From Burkholderia sp. D-99 (lineage in GTDB: Bacteria; Pseudomonadota; Gammaproteobacteria; Burkholderiales; Burkholderiaceae): DNA of 64,000 nucleotides. The notes beneath the pieces are model-generated. The model was given only the letters and a program-made list of their open reading frames with translations. It was not told the DNA's origin and did no database searches. Shown here in pieces: positions 1 to 7,770 of this stretch. The stretch's first letter is position 1. Each line of letters begins with the position of its first letter. The position numbers and the translations under genes are program-made. The DNA lies in the NCBI RefSeq assembly GCF_011605345.1, contig NZ_JAAOXM010000010.1, forward strand, positions 62,001 through 126,000, written 5' to 3'.

Positions 1-178
1 GCCGTTCGTCGAGCCACTCGGCCAGCCACGGCATCTCGGCCGCAGCCGAATCCGCATAGGCCTCCAGCGCGGCACGCGCGTGGCGATCCTGCTGCGGGTC
101 GAGCTCGATACGGCTCAGTCCCGATACGCTGCGTTCCGCTCCGGACGGACTTCGAATAGTCCCTGGTCTGAAGGACAT
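1..178 (-). CDS. Unknown protein, N-terminal part (runs off the window)
   Basis: This leftward reading frame opens at an ATG preceded by the Shine-Dalgarno-like GGGGAG about six bases upstream and stays open for 59 codons to the window edge. The visible part starts MSFRPGTIRSPSGAERSVSG, and is later rich in Ala, Glu and Asp (for example AEMPWLAEWLDER), as in a soluble, mostly helical protein. Two in-frame ATGs lie further upstream, but the ribosome site favours this one. I do not recognise the family, and there is no signal peptide or membrane segment in the visible part. The reading frame is real in style (GC-rich third positions), but the product is unknown. Confidence 0.55.
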   Translation of the reverse strand, partial: MSFRPGTIRSPSGAERSVSGLSRIELDPQQDRHARAALEAYADSAAAEMPWLAEWLDER

Positions 179-325
179 GTCCTCTCCCCGTTGTACGACG
201 GTAGCGTCAGGCATGGCCCCCGTGCCCGCCATAAGACGTACCGTGGCCGGCGCCTCCGCTGGGAGCGGACGACCGGCCGGGTCAGTATACGCAGCCGATC
301 ACGAAGCGAGGTTTAAGAATTGTCA

Positions 326-354
326 GAAAAGCGCGCCCGGCGGGCGCCGGGCGC
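326..354 (-). terminator. Rho-independent terminator after the tusA-like gene
   Basis: A perfect nine-base-pair stem (GCGCCCGGC / GCCGGGCGC) with a four-base loop is followed, in the leftward direction, by GCTTTTCT. It lies 23 bases beyond the stop of the TusA-family gene, where an intrinsic terminator is expected. Confidence 0.85.
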
Positions 355-377
355 GGCAGGCACCGTGACGCGGGCCG

Positions 378-605
378 TCAGCGGCGGCGCATCAGGAACA
401 CGAATGTCTTGTCCTGCGTCGTCGATTCGACGATTTCGTTGCCCGTCTGCTTCGCGAACGCGGCGAAATCGCGCTGCGAACCCGGATCGGTCGCGAGCAC
501 CTTGAGGATCTGCCCGCTTTCCATATCGGCGAGCGCTTTCTTGGCACGCAGGATCGGCAACGGGCAATTGAGCCCGCGCGCGTCCACTTCCTTGTGAATC
601 TGCAT
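378..605 (-). CDS. TusA/SirA-family sulfurtransferase
   Basis: A 75-residue cytoplasmic protein of the TusA/YedF/SirA fold. The family hallmark CPLP is at residues 14-17 (GLNCPLPILR); its cysteine carries persulfide sulfur in TusA proteins. The length is typical for the family (about 75-80 residues). Family members relay sulfur for tRNA thiolation, molybdenum cofactor synthesis or sulfur oxidation; which role applies here cannot be read from the sequence. It is a single gene with its own strong terminator just downstream. A LysR gene follows upstream on the same strand but is separated by about 118 bases. Family assignment is firm; the exact paralogue is not. Confidence 0.9.
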   Translation of the reverse strand: MQIHKEVDARGLNCPLPILRAKKALADMESGQILKVLATDPGSQRDFAAFAKQTGNEIVESTTQDKTFVFLMRRR

Positions 606-722
606 CGGCTTTCGACCTTCGAATGACGCGCCACATGCGGCGCGGGAGGAAGCCGCGATTTTACCGCAGCGCTGCCGCGCCTGCCCGGGCAGCCCATGGC
701 GTGGCGCGCACGGGCACCGGGC

Positions 723-1658
723 TCACGCGTCGGAAAAACCGCCCGCGAGCCGCTCGCGCAGGTGCCGCACGAGCGCGCGCACCGCGCTCGGCACGACCGG
801 GCTGTACGGGCGGATCGCGAAGATGTGATCGCCGAATGCGCCCGACGGCCGCCAGCCGTCGAGCAGAGCGACGAGCCGGCCGGCGTCGAGATCGCGCTGC
901 GCGCTGAAATCCGGCAGCAGCGCGATGCCGAGCCCGCCGAGCGCGGCTTCGCGCATCGCCTCGCTGTTGTTCGCCGCGAAACTGCCGCGCACGGGCACGC
1001 TCACGCGCTCGCGCCGCCGGCCGTGCGGCTCGAAGCTCCATGCGGCCGGCTCGTTGTCGCGCAGGTAGCACAGGCAGCTGTGATCGACGAGTTCGCTCGG
1101 ATGACGCGGCGCGCCGCGTGCGTCCAGGTAGTCGCGGCTCGCGACGAGCAACGAGCGCGTGTCGCACAACTTCCATGCGACGTGGGTCTGCGGCGCGGTG
1201 GTCGTATGGCGAATCGCGAGGTCGAAACCCTCCTGCGTCAGCGAATGCAGCCGGTCCGACAGGTCGAGCTCGATTTGCACGCCCGGATGCTGCCGCAGGA
1301 AATCGGGCAGGTGCGGCACGACCTGCTGGCGCCCCAGCGCGACCGGCACCGTCACGCGCAGCAGGCCGCGCGGCTCGCCGGCCAGATCCTTCACGCGCGC
1401 GAAGTGCTGCCCGATCGACTCGAACGCGTCGCGCGTGCTGTCGACGAGCGTCTGGCCCGCGTCGGTGAGCCGCACGCTGCGCGTCGTGCGACGCACGAGC
1501 GGCACGCCGGCTGCTTTTTCGAGATCGGCGATGCGCTGGCTCATCGCGGCCTTGCTGATGCCGAGCCGCTGCGCGGCGGCCGTGAAACTGCCGGCCGCGG
1601 CCAGCACCGTCAGCGAATGGATATGCGGCCAGAGCGCCTGGACATTTTGCTGATTCAT
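723..1658 (-). CDS. LysR-family transcriptional regulator divergent from mmsA
   Basis: A 311-residue LysR-type regulator. The N-terminal winged helix-turn-helix covers roughly residues 12-70 (SFTAAAQRLGISKAAMSQRI), followed by the periplasmic-binding-like effector domain to about residue 300. The start chosen is the ATG of MNQQNVQ; a much longer upstream open frame is antisense to mmsA and was discarded. It is divergent from mmsA with 114 bases between the two starts. That gap holds a perfect palindrome (1669-1682) close to its own start, typical of autoregulation. It probably controls mmsA, itself, or both, but the inducer is unknown. The family is certain; the target is inferred from position only. 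Confidence 0.9.
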   Translation of the reverse strand: MNQQNVQALWPHIHSLTVLAAAGSFTAAAQRLGISKAAMSQRIADLEKAAGVPLVRRTTRSVRLTDAGQTLVDSTRDAFESIGQHFARVKDLAGEPRGLLRVTVPVALGRQQVVPHLPDFLRQHPGVQIELDLSDRLHSLTQEGFDLAIRHTTTAPQTHVAWKLCDTRSLLVASRDYLDARGAPRHPSELVDHSCLCYLRDNEPAAWSFEPHGRRRERVSVPVRGSFAANNSEAMREAALGGLGIALLPDFSAQRDLDAGRLVALLDGWRPSGAFGDHIFAIRPYSPVVPSAVRALVRHLRERLAGGFSDA

Positions 1659-1668
1659 CCACTGATTA

Positions 1669-1682
1669 TTCAGAATTCTGAA
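1669..1682. promoter_or_regulatory. Perfect 14-bp palindrome, candidate LysR operator
   Basis: TTCAGAATTCTGAA is a perfect inverted repeat in the divergent lysR/mmsA gap, 11 bases from the LysR start codon. It fits the symmetric A/T-flanked operators bound by LysR proteins. Its role is inferred. Confidence 0.5.
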
Positions 1683-1772
1683 CAGTGAATCAAGCTGCGC
1701 GGCCTTCTCCCACCCTGCGCGTTTGCCTAGACTGGGTGCTGTCCACTCCCACCCGATCCCCCAGGAGACACG

Positions 1773-3293
1773 ATGAATCCGGTTCCCGCGTACACCTCCG
1801 ACGCCGACGTCGGCCACTATGTCGACGGCGCGCCCGTCGCCGGCCGCAGCGGCCGCTTCCAGGACGTCCTCAATCCCGCGCTCGGCCGCGCGGTGCGCCG
1901 CGTCGCGCTCGCCGACGACAGCGAAGTGCAGCAGGCCGTCGCGTCGGCCCATGCCGCGTTCCCCGCGTGGGCAGCGACGCCGCCGATCCGCCGCGCGCGC
2001 GTCCTGCACCGCTTCCTGCAGCTGATGAACGAGCACCGCGACGCACTTGCGGCGATCATCACGGCCGAGCACGGCAAGGTGTTCTCCGACGCGCAGGGCG
2101 AAGTCGCACGCGGCATCGACATCATCGAATTCGCCTGCGGCGTGCCGCAGCTCCTGAAGGGCGATTTCACCGACCAGGTCAGCACCGGCATCGACAACTG
2201 GACGATGCGCCAGCCGCTCGGCGTCGTCGCGGGCATCACGCCGTTCAACTTCCCGTGCATGGTGCCGTGCTGGATGTTCCCGGTCGCGATCGCGACCGGC
2301 AACACGTTCGTGCTGAAGCCGAGCGAGCGCGACCCGTCGGCGGCACTGTTCATCGCCGACCTGCTCACGCAGGCCGGGTTGCCGGCCGGTGTGTTCAACG
2401 TCGTGCAGGGCGGCAAGGGTGCGGTCGACGCGCTGCTCGACCACCCGGACGTGCAGGCCGTCAGCTTCGTCGGCTCGACACCGATCGCGGCGTACGTGCA
2501 GCAGCGCGCGGTGCAGTCGGGCAAGCGTGTACAGGCGCTCGGCGGCGCGAAGAACCATCTGGTCGTGATGCCCGATGCGAACCTCGAGCAGGCCGTCGAC
2601 GCGCTGATCGGCGCCGCGTACGGCTCGGCCGGCGAACGCTGCATGGCGATCAGCGTCGCGGTGCTGGTCGGCGACGTCGCGGATCAGATCGTGCCGCTGG
2701 TGGCCGAGCGCGCCCGCAAGCTGGTGATCGGCGACGGGATGTCGCCGGAAGTCGAGATGGGCCCGATCGTCACCGGCGATGCGCTCAAGCGCATCGAAGG
2801 CTATATCGAGCAAGGTGTGAACGAAGGCGCGCAACTGGTGGTCGACGGTCGCGGGCTGCGCGTGCCGGGCCGCGAGGCTGGCTTCTTCACCGGCGGCACG
2901 CTGTTCGACCACGTGACGCCCGACATGCGGATCTACCAGGAAGAAATCTTCGGGCCCGTGCTCGGCTGCGTGCGCGTGAAGGACTTCGGCGAGGCGGTCG
3001 ACCTGATCAACGCGCACGAGTTCGGCAACGGCGTGTCGTGCTTCACGAGCGATGGCGGCATCGCACGCGAATTCGCGCGGCGCATCCAGGTCGGGATGGT
3101 CGGCATCAACGTGCCGATCCCGGTGCCGATGGCGTGGCATGGCTTCGGCGGCTGGAAGAAGAGCCTGTTCGGCGACATGCACGCGTACGGCGAGGAAGGC
3201 GTGCGCTTCTACACGCGCCAGAAGTCGGTGATGCAGCGCTGGTCGTCGAGCATCGGCAAGGGTGCCGAATTCGCGATGCCGACCGCGAAGTAA
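1773..3293 (+). CDS. mmsA: CoA-acylating methylmalonate/malonate-semialdehyde dehydrogenase
   Basis: A 506-residue aldehyde dehydrogenase of the MmsA/IolA branch. It converts malonic or methylmalonic semialdehyde plus CoA and NAD to acetyl- or propionyl-CoA and CO2, which is the last step of inositol and valine catabolism. Visible signatures are the N-terminal GITPFNFPCMVPCW segment typical of MmsA, the nucleophile cysteine in GSAGERCMAIS (about residue 290), and EIFGPVL near the C-terminus. Length matches the family (about 500). It lies at the far left of the inositol cluster, convergent with the RpiR-type regulator and divergent from a LysR gene, so it is probably transcribed on its own. 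No iolA is seen inside the iol operons, which supports this gene supplying that step. Confidence 0.95.
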   Translation: MNPVPAYTSDADVGHYVDGAPVAGRSGRFQDVLNPALGRAVRRVALADDSEVQQAVASAHAAFPAWAATPPIRRARVLHRFLQLMNEHRDALAAIITAEHGKVFSDAQGEVARGIDIIEFACGVPQLLKGDFTDQVSTGIDNWTMRQPLGVVAGITPFNFPCMVPCWMFPVAIATGNTFVLKPSERDPSAALFIADLLTQAGLPAGVFNVVQGGKGAVDALLDHPDVQAVSFVGSTPIAAYVQQRAVQSGKRVQALGGAKNHLVVMPDANLEQAVDALIGAAYGSAGERCMAISVAVLVGDVADQIVPLVAERARKLVIGDGMSPEVEMGPIVTGDALKRIEGYIEQGVNEGAQLVVDGRGLRVPGREAGFFTGGTLFDHVTPDMRIYQEEIFGPVLGCVRVKDFGEAVDLINAHEFGNGVSCFTSDGGIAREFARRIQVGMVGINVPIPVPMAWHGFGGWKKSLFGDMHAYGEEGVRFYTRQKSVMQRWSSSIGKGAEFAMPTAK

Positions 3294-3299
3294 GCCAAC

Positions 3300-3340
3300 C
3301 GGCGTGCAGCCCGCCGATCGAGGTCGCAGGCGGCACGCCG
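3300..3340. terminator. Imperfect long hairpin between convergent mmsA and rpiR-type genes
   Basis: CGGCGTGC and GCACGCCG form an outer stem. CCGCC and GGCGG continue it inward, leaving a short bulge and a loop of about 13 bases. It lies between two converging stops, and there is no T-run. It probably acts as a bidirectional transcription barrier, but could equally be a mere GC-rich hairpin. Confidence 0.45.
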
Positions 3341-3350
3341 ACCGTAAAGG

Positions 3351-4235
3351 TCAACCGGCCTTCGTGCCGTGCGCGCCGTCGGCGGTCGGCAGGTACGACA
3401 GCTCGAGCCGGTACGCGAGCGCGACGAACAGGCTCTGCGCGAGGCCCATCGTGGCCGTCAGCGCGCGGAAGCCGAACGTCTCGCTGTCCTGCACCATCAG
3501 CGTCACCTCGGCCTCCCGCGCAAGCGGGCTCATCCGGCTGTCGGTGATCGCGATCAGCCTCGCGCCACGCTGCACGGCCTGCTGCGCGACCTGCACGGTT
3601 TCCTCCGCGTACGGCATGAACGAGATGACGATCATCACGTCGCCCTCGCGCACCGACCGGATTTGCCCGAGATGCATGCTGCCCAGCGCGCTGAACAGCC
3701 CGATGCGCTTGTCGGTGTGCTGCAGCGCGTAGTCGAGGTACACCGCGATCGGAAACGCGCGCCGCGAGCCGGCGATCCAGATCGCCTGGGTGTCGGCGAG
3801 CAGGTCGACGGCCTGCGCGAGCGCTTGCGAATCGAGCGTCTGCCGCAGCTGCTGCATCCCCGCGATGCTGCCCTTGATGAACTCGTCGGCGATCTGCTCG
3901 GGCTGCAGGCTCGACGAGCCCGCTTCGATCACGTCGCGCAGCCGCAGGTTGTATGCGCGCCCCGGCGCGATCTGCTGCGCGAGCCCTTCGCGGAACAGCC
4001 GCTGCATCTCGGAGAAGCCGGAAAAGCCGAAATGCTTCGCGAAGCGCACGACGGCCGACGGCTGGACGCCGCACGCCTCCGCGAGCGACTGGATGCCTTC
4101 CAGGCCAAGCTGGTCCCGATGCGTTTCCACGTGGCGCGCAATCACCTTCAGGCGATTGCTGAGGCCGTCGTACTCCTGCGTCAGATGCTGCAGGAACTGT
4201 TCGACGGTGGCGGGAGGTTTCTCGGATGAACTCAT
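3351..4235 (-). CDS. RpiR-family regulator of the inositol cluster
   Basis: A 294-residue regulator with an N-terminal helix-turn-helix (about residues 15-90, with the characteristic PSAVVRFAKHFGFSGFSEMQ) and a C-terminal SIS sugar-binding domain (about 130-260, including IWIAGSRRAF and VISFMPYAEETV). RpiR proteins of this type repress inositol genes in rhizobia and other proteobacteria (IolR) and respond to inositol intermediates. Start chosen at the ATG of MSSSEKP; an upstream ATG adds 25 unlikely residues. It is on the same strand as, and downstream of, the transporter/dehydrogenase operon but separated from it by a terminator and about 295 bases. It therefore probably has its own promoter. 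The target sites proposed here are the palindromes at 12519-12562. Confidence 0.9.
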   Translation of the reverse strand: MSSSEKPPATVEQFLQHLTQEYDGLSNRLKVIARHVETHRDQLGLEGIQSLAEACGVQPSAVVRFAKHFGFSGFSEMQRLFREGLAQQIAPGRAYNLRLRDVIEAGSSSLQPEQIADEFIKGSIAGMQQLRQTLDSQALAQAVDLLADTQAIWIAGSRRAFPIAVYLDYALQHTDKRIGLFSALGSMHLGQIRSVREGDVMIVISFMPYAEETVQVAQQAVQRGARLIAITDSRMSPLAREAEVTLMVQDSETFGFRALTATMGLAQSLFVALAYRLELSYLPTADGAHGTKAG

Positions 4236-4530
4236 CGGATAGCGCGAAGTTGACGGCCCCGATGCGCGCGCGATGCGGACGGACGCGGCCCGGGGCTCAG
4301 CTGGATACATGCATGAAGGGCGAATTTAATCACGTTTGCGGCGCGGCCTGCGCCGCGCGCTCGCTCCCACGCGCTCGATCATCACTTGCCTACGCTCCAC
4401 GGCGATACTGGAGGCGATTGTCCAACGCTCGCGCGACGTCGTAAAGATTAGGGTGTCTACCGAGCCGGCCATCGGTGCAAAACGGCGGGAAGCCGCCCGC
4501 CCCTCGCCGCAACCGGCTCGTGCCGTCGGT
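4236..4530. other. Intergenic region upstream of the RpiR-type gene
   Basis: No convincing reading frame in 295 bases. Toward the right end lies the terminator listed at 4479-4501. A GC-rich hairpin (GCGGCG...CGCCGC) is near 4335, and an AT-richer stretch around 4310-4333 (CATGCATG, then AATTTAAT) is the most likely place for the regulator's promoter. I find no copy of the GGAA-N6-TTCC motif here. Confidence 0.5.
4479..4501 (-). terminator. Terminator ending the leftward inositol operon
   Basis: In the leftward direction GGCGGG pairs with CCCGCC across a six-base loop, followed by GTTTTG. It starts 30 bases past the stop of the last dehydrogenase gene. The stem is short and the T-tract is only four bases. 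Confidence 0.6.
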
Positions 4531-5703
4531 TCAACGATAGTCGACCCACACGCTGCCCGCGTCGGCGGAGCGCACGCAGTTCTCGACCCAGCGCACGCCT
4601 TCCACGCCTGCATGGACATCCGGAAAGCGGATGTTCTTCAACGCTGCGGCGTCGCCGCGATCGGCCGCATCCATCGCGAGCGCGAAGCGCGCATAGAGAT
4701 TCGACCAGGCCTCGAACAGCCCCTCCGGATGCCCGGCGCCGATGCGATCTTCGCGCAATGCGTGCGGATGCAGATAACCCATCCCGCGATCGAGCACCTG
4801 TGCGGGCTGCCCCTGCACTTCGTAGCGCAACTGGTTCGGATGCTCGTCCCACCATTCGACACTGGCCTTCGAGCCGATCACCCTCACCTTCTGGCTGTGC
4901 ATCGAGCCCGCGTTCACCGCGCTCGACCACACGTAGCCGACCGCACCCGTGTCGTATTCCATGATCGTGAACGCGTTGTCCTCGAGCGGCGCGCGGCTCT
5001 TCACGAAGCTCTGCCGCGAACACATCAGCCGCCGGATCTTCAGCTCGGGCGCCATCATCTCCGAGATGTACAGCGGATGCGTGCCGATATCGCCGAGCAC
5101 GTAGCTCGGGCCCGCGAACTTCGGGTCGACGCGCCAGCGCGCGGCCGCGCTCGCGGCCTCGACGCCCTCGCTGTGGAACCCGTGCGCGAACTGCATCTGC
5201 ACGATGCGGATCTCGCCGAGATCGCCGCGCGCGATCATCTCGCGCGCCTGTTCGATCATCTGGTGTCCGGAATAGCCATACGCGACGCCGACGATCCGGT
5301 TCTTCTCGACCGACAGGCGCTGCAGCGTCTCGGCCTCCTCGGTCGTGAAGCACAGCGGCTTCTCGCAGACCACGTGCAGCCCCGCGTTCAGTGCCGCGCG
5401 GCAGATCTCGAAGTGCGTGTTGTTCGGCGTCGCGATCGACACCGCGCGAATGCCGTCCGGGCGGCGTGCCTCGGCGTCGAACATCGTCGCGTAGTCGGGA
5501 TAGCAGCGGTCCGCCGCGACGCCGAGCTTCACGCCGAACTGGCGGCCGCGTTCGGGATCGATGTCGAACGCGCCGGCGACCAGCTGGAAGCTGCCGTCGC
5601 GCAGCGCGGCCGACCGGTGGCTGTAGCCGATCTGGCTGCCGAGCCCGCCGCCGACCATGCCCCAGCGAATCGAATGTCCAAGCAGAATCTGTCCGTCAAT
5701 CAT
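4531..5703 (-). CDS. Gfo/Idh/MocA-family oxidoreductase (inositol-type, second copy)
   Basis: A 390-residue NAD(P)-dependent dehydrogenase. The N-terminal Rossmann fold begins at about residue 13 (IRWGMVGGGLGSQIG). The conserved catalytic lysine motif CEKPL is near residue 113, and a C-terminal Gfo/Idh substrate domain includes DIGTHPLYISE. It is the last gene of the leftward inositol operon, 32 bases after the TIM-barrel gene, and is followed by a terminator. It is longer than the IolG-like protein two genes upstream (337 residues) and clearly different in sequence. It may therefore handle another inositol isomer (scyllo- or chiro-inositol, as IolW/IolX do) or a keto intermediate. The family is certain; the substrate is inferred. 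Confidence 0.85.
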   Translation of the reverse strand: MIDGQILLGHSIRWGMVGGGLGSQIGYSHRSAALRDGSFQLVAGAFDIDPERGRQFGVKLGVAADRCYPDYATMFDAEARRPDGIRAVSIATPNNTHFEICRAALNAGLHVVCEKPLCFTTEEAETLQRLSVEKNRIVGVAYGYSGHQMIEQAREMIARGDLGEIRIVQMQFAHGFHSEGVEAASAAARWRVDPKFAGPSYVLGDIGTHPLYISEMMAPELKIRRLMCSRQSFVKSRAPLEDNAFTIMEYDTGAVGYVWSSAVNAGSMHSQKVRVIGSKASVEWWDEHPNQLRYEVQGQPAQVLDRGMGYLHPHALREDRIGAGHPEGLFEAWSNLYARFALAMDAADRGDAAALKNIRFPDVHAGVEGVRWVENCVRSADAGSVWVDYR

Positions 5704-5735
5704 GATGGTGGTGTTCCTGGTGCGGGTTCAGGGGG

Positions 5736-6662
5736 TCATGCAAAGCCGGCCGAAGCTAGAAACGCGCGGCTCGCGGCGACGTCGCGCAGGCTCGTGCCGG
5801 CATTGCGCGGGTCGCGCTCCTGTTCGATCGTGATGTACCCGGCGTAGCCGATGTCGTCGAGCGCGCGGCGGATCGACCGGTAATCGAGCACGCCGGTGCC
5901 GATCGGGCACATCACGCCGCGCGCGCACGCGGCGAAGAACGCGATGTGTTCGCCCATCACCGCGTCGTACACGGCCGCGTCGATGTCCTTGAAATGCACG
6001 TAGTCAAGGCGCGCCGCGTGGCGGCGCAGCCAGGTTTCCGGGTCCATGCCCGAGTAATGCAGGTGGCCGGTATCGAGACAAAGGCCGGCCGTGTCGGCCG
6101 GAATGTCGGCGACGATCCGGTCGATCTCGTCCGCGAACTCGATGTAGCCGCCCGCATGCGGATGGATCACCGTGCGCACGCCGAATTCGTCGCGCGCGAT
6201 CGTCGCGATCTGCCGGATGTGCTCGACCATGCCGGCCCAGCGTTCGCCGGACAGCCGCGGTGCGCGATCGGCGTGGCCGGCCGCGTAATCGCGTTCTTCA
6301 TGCCCCCAGTCCATCACGACCAGGTACGGCGCCGCGTAGCGCTGGCCGTCCTGCGTCGGCAGTTTCGGCAGCCGCGTGATCAGCGCGCAGATCTCGCGCG
6401 TCTGGCGCAGCAGGTTCGGCAGGTTCTCCGGCGCCACGAGATCGTCGAAGATCGTGCCGGCCGTGATGCTCAGGCGCTGCCGCTCGAGCTCGGCGCTCAC
6501 CACGTCGAGTTCGAGCGGGATGTAGCCGTACGGCCCCAGCTCGATGCCCGAGTAGCCGGCCTGCGCGGCCTCGGCGAGCACCTGCCGCCACGGCGGCAGG
6601 TGCGGGTTCTTCACGTCGTCGACACCCCAGCAGCACGGTGCGCAACCCATCTTCATCGTCAT
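5736..6662 (-). CDS. Xylose-isomerase-like TIM-barrel protein, probable inosose dehydratase-like
   Basis: A 308-residue protein of the sugar phosphate isomerase/epimerase (AP endonuclease 2) TIM-barrel family. Metal-binding-type motifs are visible in order: IELGPYGY near the N-terminus, VIHPHAGG in the middle, CLDTGHLHY and YVHFKDID further on, and ITIEQERD near the end. This is the pattern of IolE, which dehydrates 2-keto-myo-inositol. A canonical IolE is encoded separately at 16652, so this one may be a second dehydratase or an epimerase. The start is either MTMKMG (used here) or the ATG two codons later. It sits between the two Gfo/Idh genes in the leftward inositol operon with gaps of 32-35 bases, so it is co-transcribed with them. 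Confidence 0.82.
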   Translation of the reverse strand: MTMKMGCAPCCWGVDDVKNPHLPPWRQVLAEAAQAGYSGIELGPYGYIPLELDVVSAELERQRLSITAGTIFDDLVAPENLPNLLRQTREICALITRLPKLPTQDGQRYAAPYLVVMDWGHEERDYAAGHADRAPRLSGERWAGMVEHIRQIATIARDEFGVRTVIHPHAGGYIEFADEIDRIVADIPADTAGLCLDTGHLHYSGMDPETWLRRHAARLDYVHFKDIDAAVYDAVMGEHIAFFAACARGVMCPIGTGVLDYRSIRRALDDIGYAGYITIEQERDPRNAGTSLRDVAASRAFLASAGFA

Positions 6663-6697
6663 ATCGGTCAGTCCGGCAAGCGGCGCGTGGCCATGGT

Positions 6698-7711
6698 TCA
6701 GCCGCGATAGAACGCGGGACGGTCGGCCATCGCGATCGGTTCGACCGCGCCGCTCTTCTGCGCCCTCACGCAGGCGTCGGCCGCGACCGCCGCCGCGTAG
6801 CCGTCCCACGCCGACGGCCCGGTGAGCGCGTGCGCGCGCACGCCGTCGATGAACGCCTGCAGCTCGACGTCGTACGACGCGATGAAGCGTTCCTTCCAGT
6901 CGGTCATGATCTCGACCGACTGACGTGCCGCATGCTTGAGCCCCACGGCCGGCGGATCGGGCAGCCTCGCGATGCCCTGCTCGCCCACCACCTCGCACTG
7001 GATGTCGTAGCCGTACTGGCAGTTCACGAAGATCTCGACGTCGATGCGCACGCCGCTCGCGGTTTCCAGCAGCACGATCTGCGGATCGGCGAGATGCGAG
7101 GACGCGTGACGCGTCTTCTTCGGATAGACGACCTGCGTGCTCACGTAGTCCTCGCCGAGCAGCCAGCGCAGCACGTCGAGCTCGTGGATCAGCGTGTCGG
7201 TGATCGCCATGTCGGTCGTGTAGCGCTCGCCGACCGACTGGTTGCGGTGCGCGCAATGCAGCATCAGGGGCGCGCCGATCTCGCCGCTGTCGATCACGCG
7301 CTTCAGCGCGCGATAACCTTCGTCGTACGGACGCATGAAACCGACCTGCACGAGCCGCTTGCCGTGCGCGACTTCCGCTTCGACGATCCGCATGCAGCCT
7401 TCCGCCGTGACGGCGAGCGGCTTCTCGCAGAATACCGGCTTGCCGTGCGCGATCGCGTCGAGCACGAACGCTTCGTGCGTCGGCCCCCACGACGTGACGA
7501 GCACGGCCTGCACGTCGGCGGCCGCGACCACCTCGTGGCCGTCGCCGTAGATCTCGGCATCGAGCCCGTACTTCGTCACCGCGTCGCGCGCCTGCTGCGG
7601 GTCGATGTCGTTGACGGCCACGACACGCGCGCCGGATAGCGTGCGGGTCAGTCTGCGGATGTGGTCCTGGCCGATCGCGCCGCAGCCGATCACGCCGATT
7701 TGCAAGGTCAT
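6698..7711 (-). CDS. iolG: Inositol 2-dehydrogenase (IolG-type, Gfo/Idh/MocA)
   Basis: A 337-residue NAD-dependent dehydrogenase, the usual IolG length. It oxidises myo-inositol to 2-keto-myo-inositol (scyllo-inosose), the first step of the pathway. A Rossmann motif is at the N-terminus (IGVIGCGAIGQDH), the catalytic lysine in FCEKPL is near residue 97, and the D/H pair of the active site is in TDTLIHELDVLRWL (about residues 170-180). All match the IolG family. It lies in the leftward operon after the importer genes and one TIM-barrel gene, exactly where the first catabolic enzyme would be expected. Substrate specificity within the inositol isomers cannot be proved from sequence. Confidence 0.88.
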   Translation of the reverse strand: MTLQIGVIGCGAIGQDHIRRLTRTLSGARVVAVNDIDPQQARDAVTKYGLDAEIYGDGHEVVAAADVQAVLVTSWGPTHEAFVLDAIAHGKPVFCEKPLAVTAEGCMRIVEAEVAHGKRLVQVGFMRPYDEGYRALKRVIDSGEIGAPLMLHCAHRNQSVGERYTTDMAITDTLIHELDVLRWLLGEDYVSTQVVYPKKTRHASSHLADPQIVLLETASGVRIDVEIFVNCQYGYDIQCEVVGEQGIARLPDPPAVGLKHAARQSVEIMTDWKERFIASYDVELQAFIDGVRAHALTGPSAWDGYAAAVAADACVRAQKSGAVEPIAMADRPAFYRG

Positions 7712-7770
7712 CTAACAGTCTCCAGTCGTTCATTTACGGCGCGGCATTCACCGCACCGGTCAGCAATAAG

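Noticed and set aside
723..3182. A very long LysR reading frame (819 codons)
   Set aside because: The first 500 codons are antisense to mmsA. Only the part from 1658 leftward has LysR features, so the start was set there.
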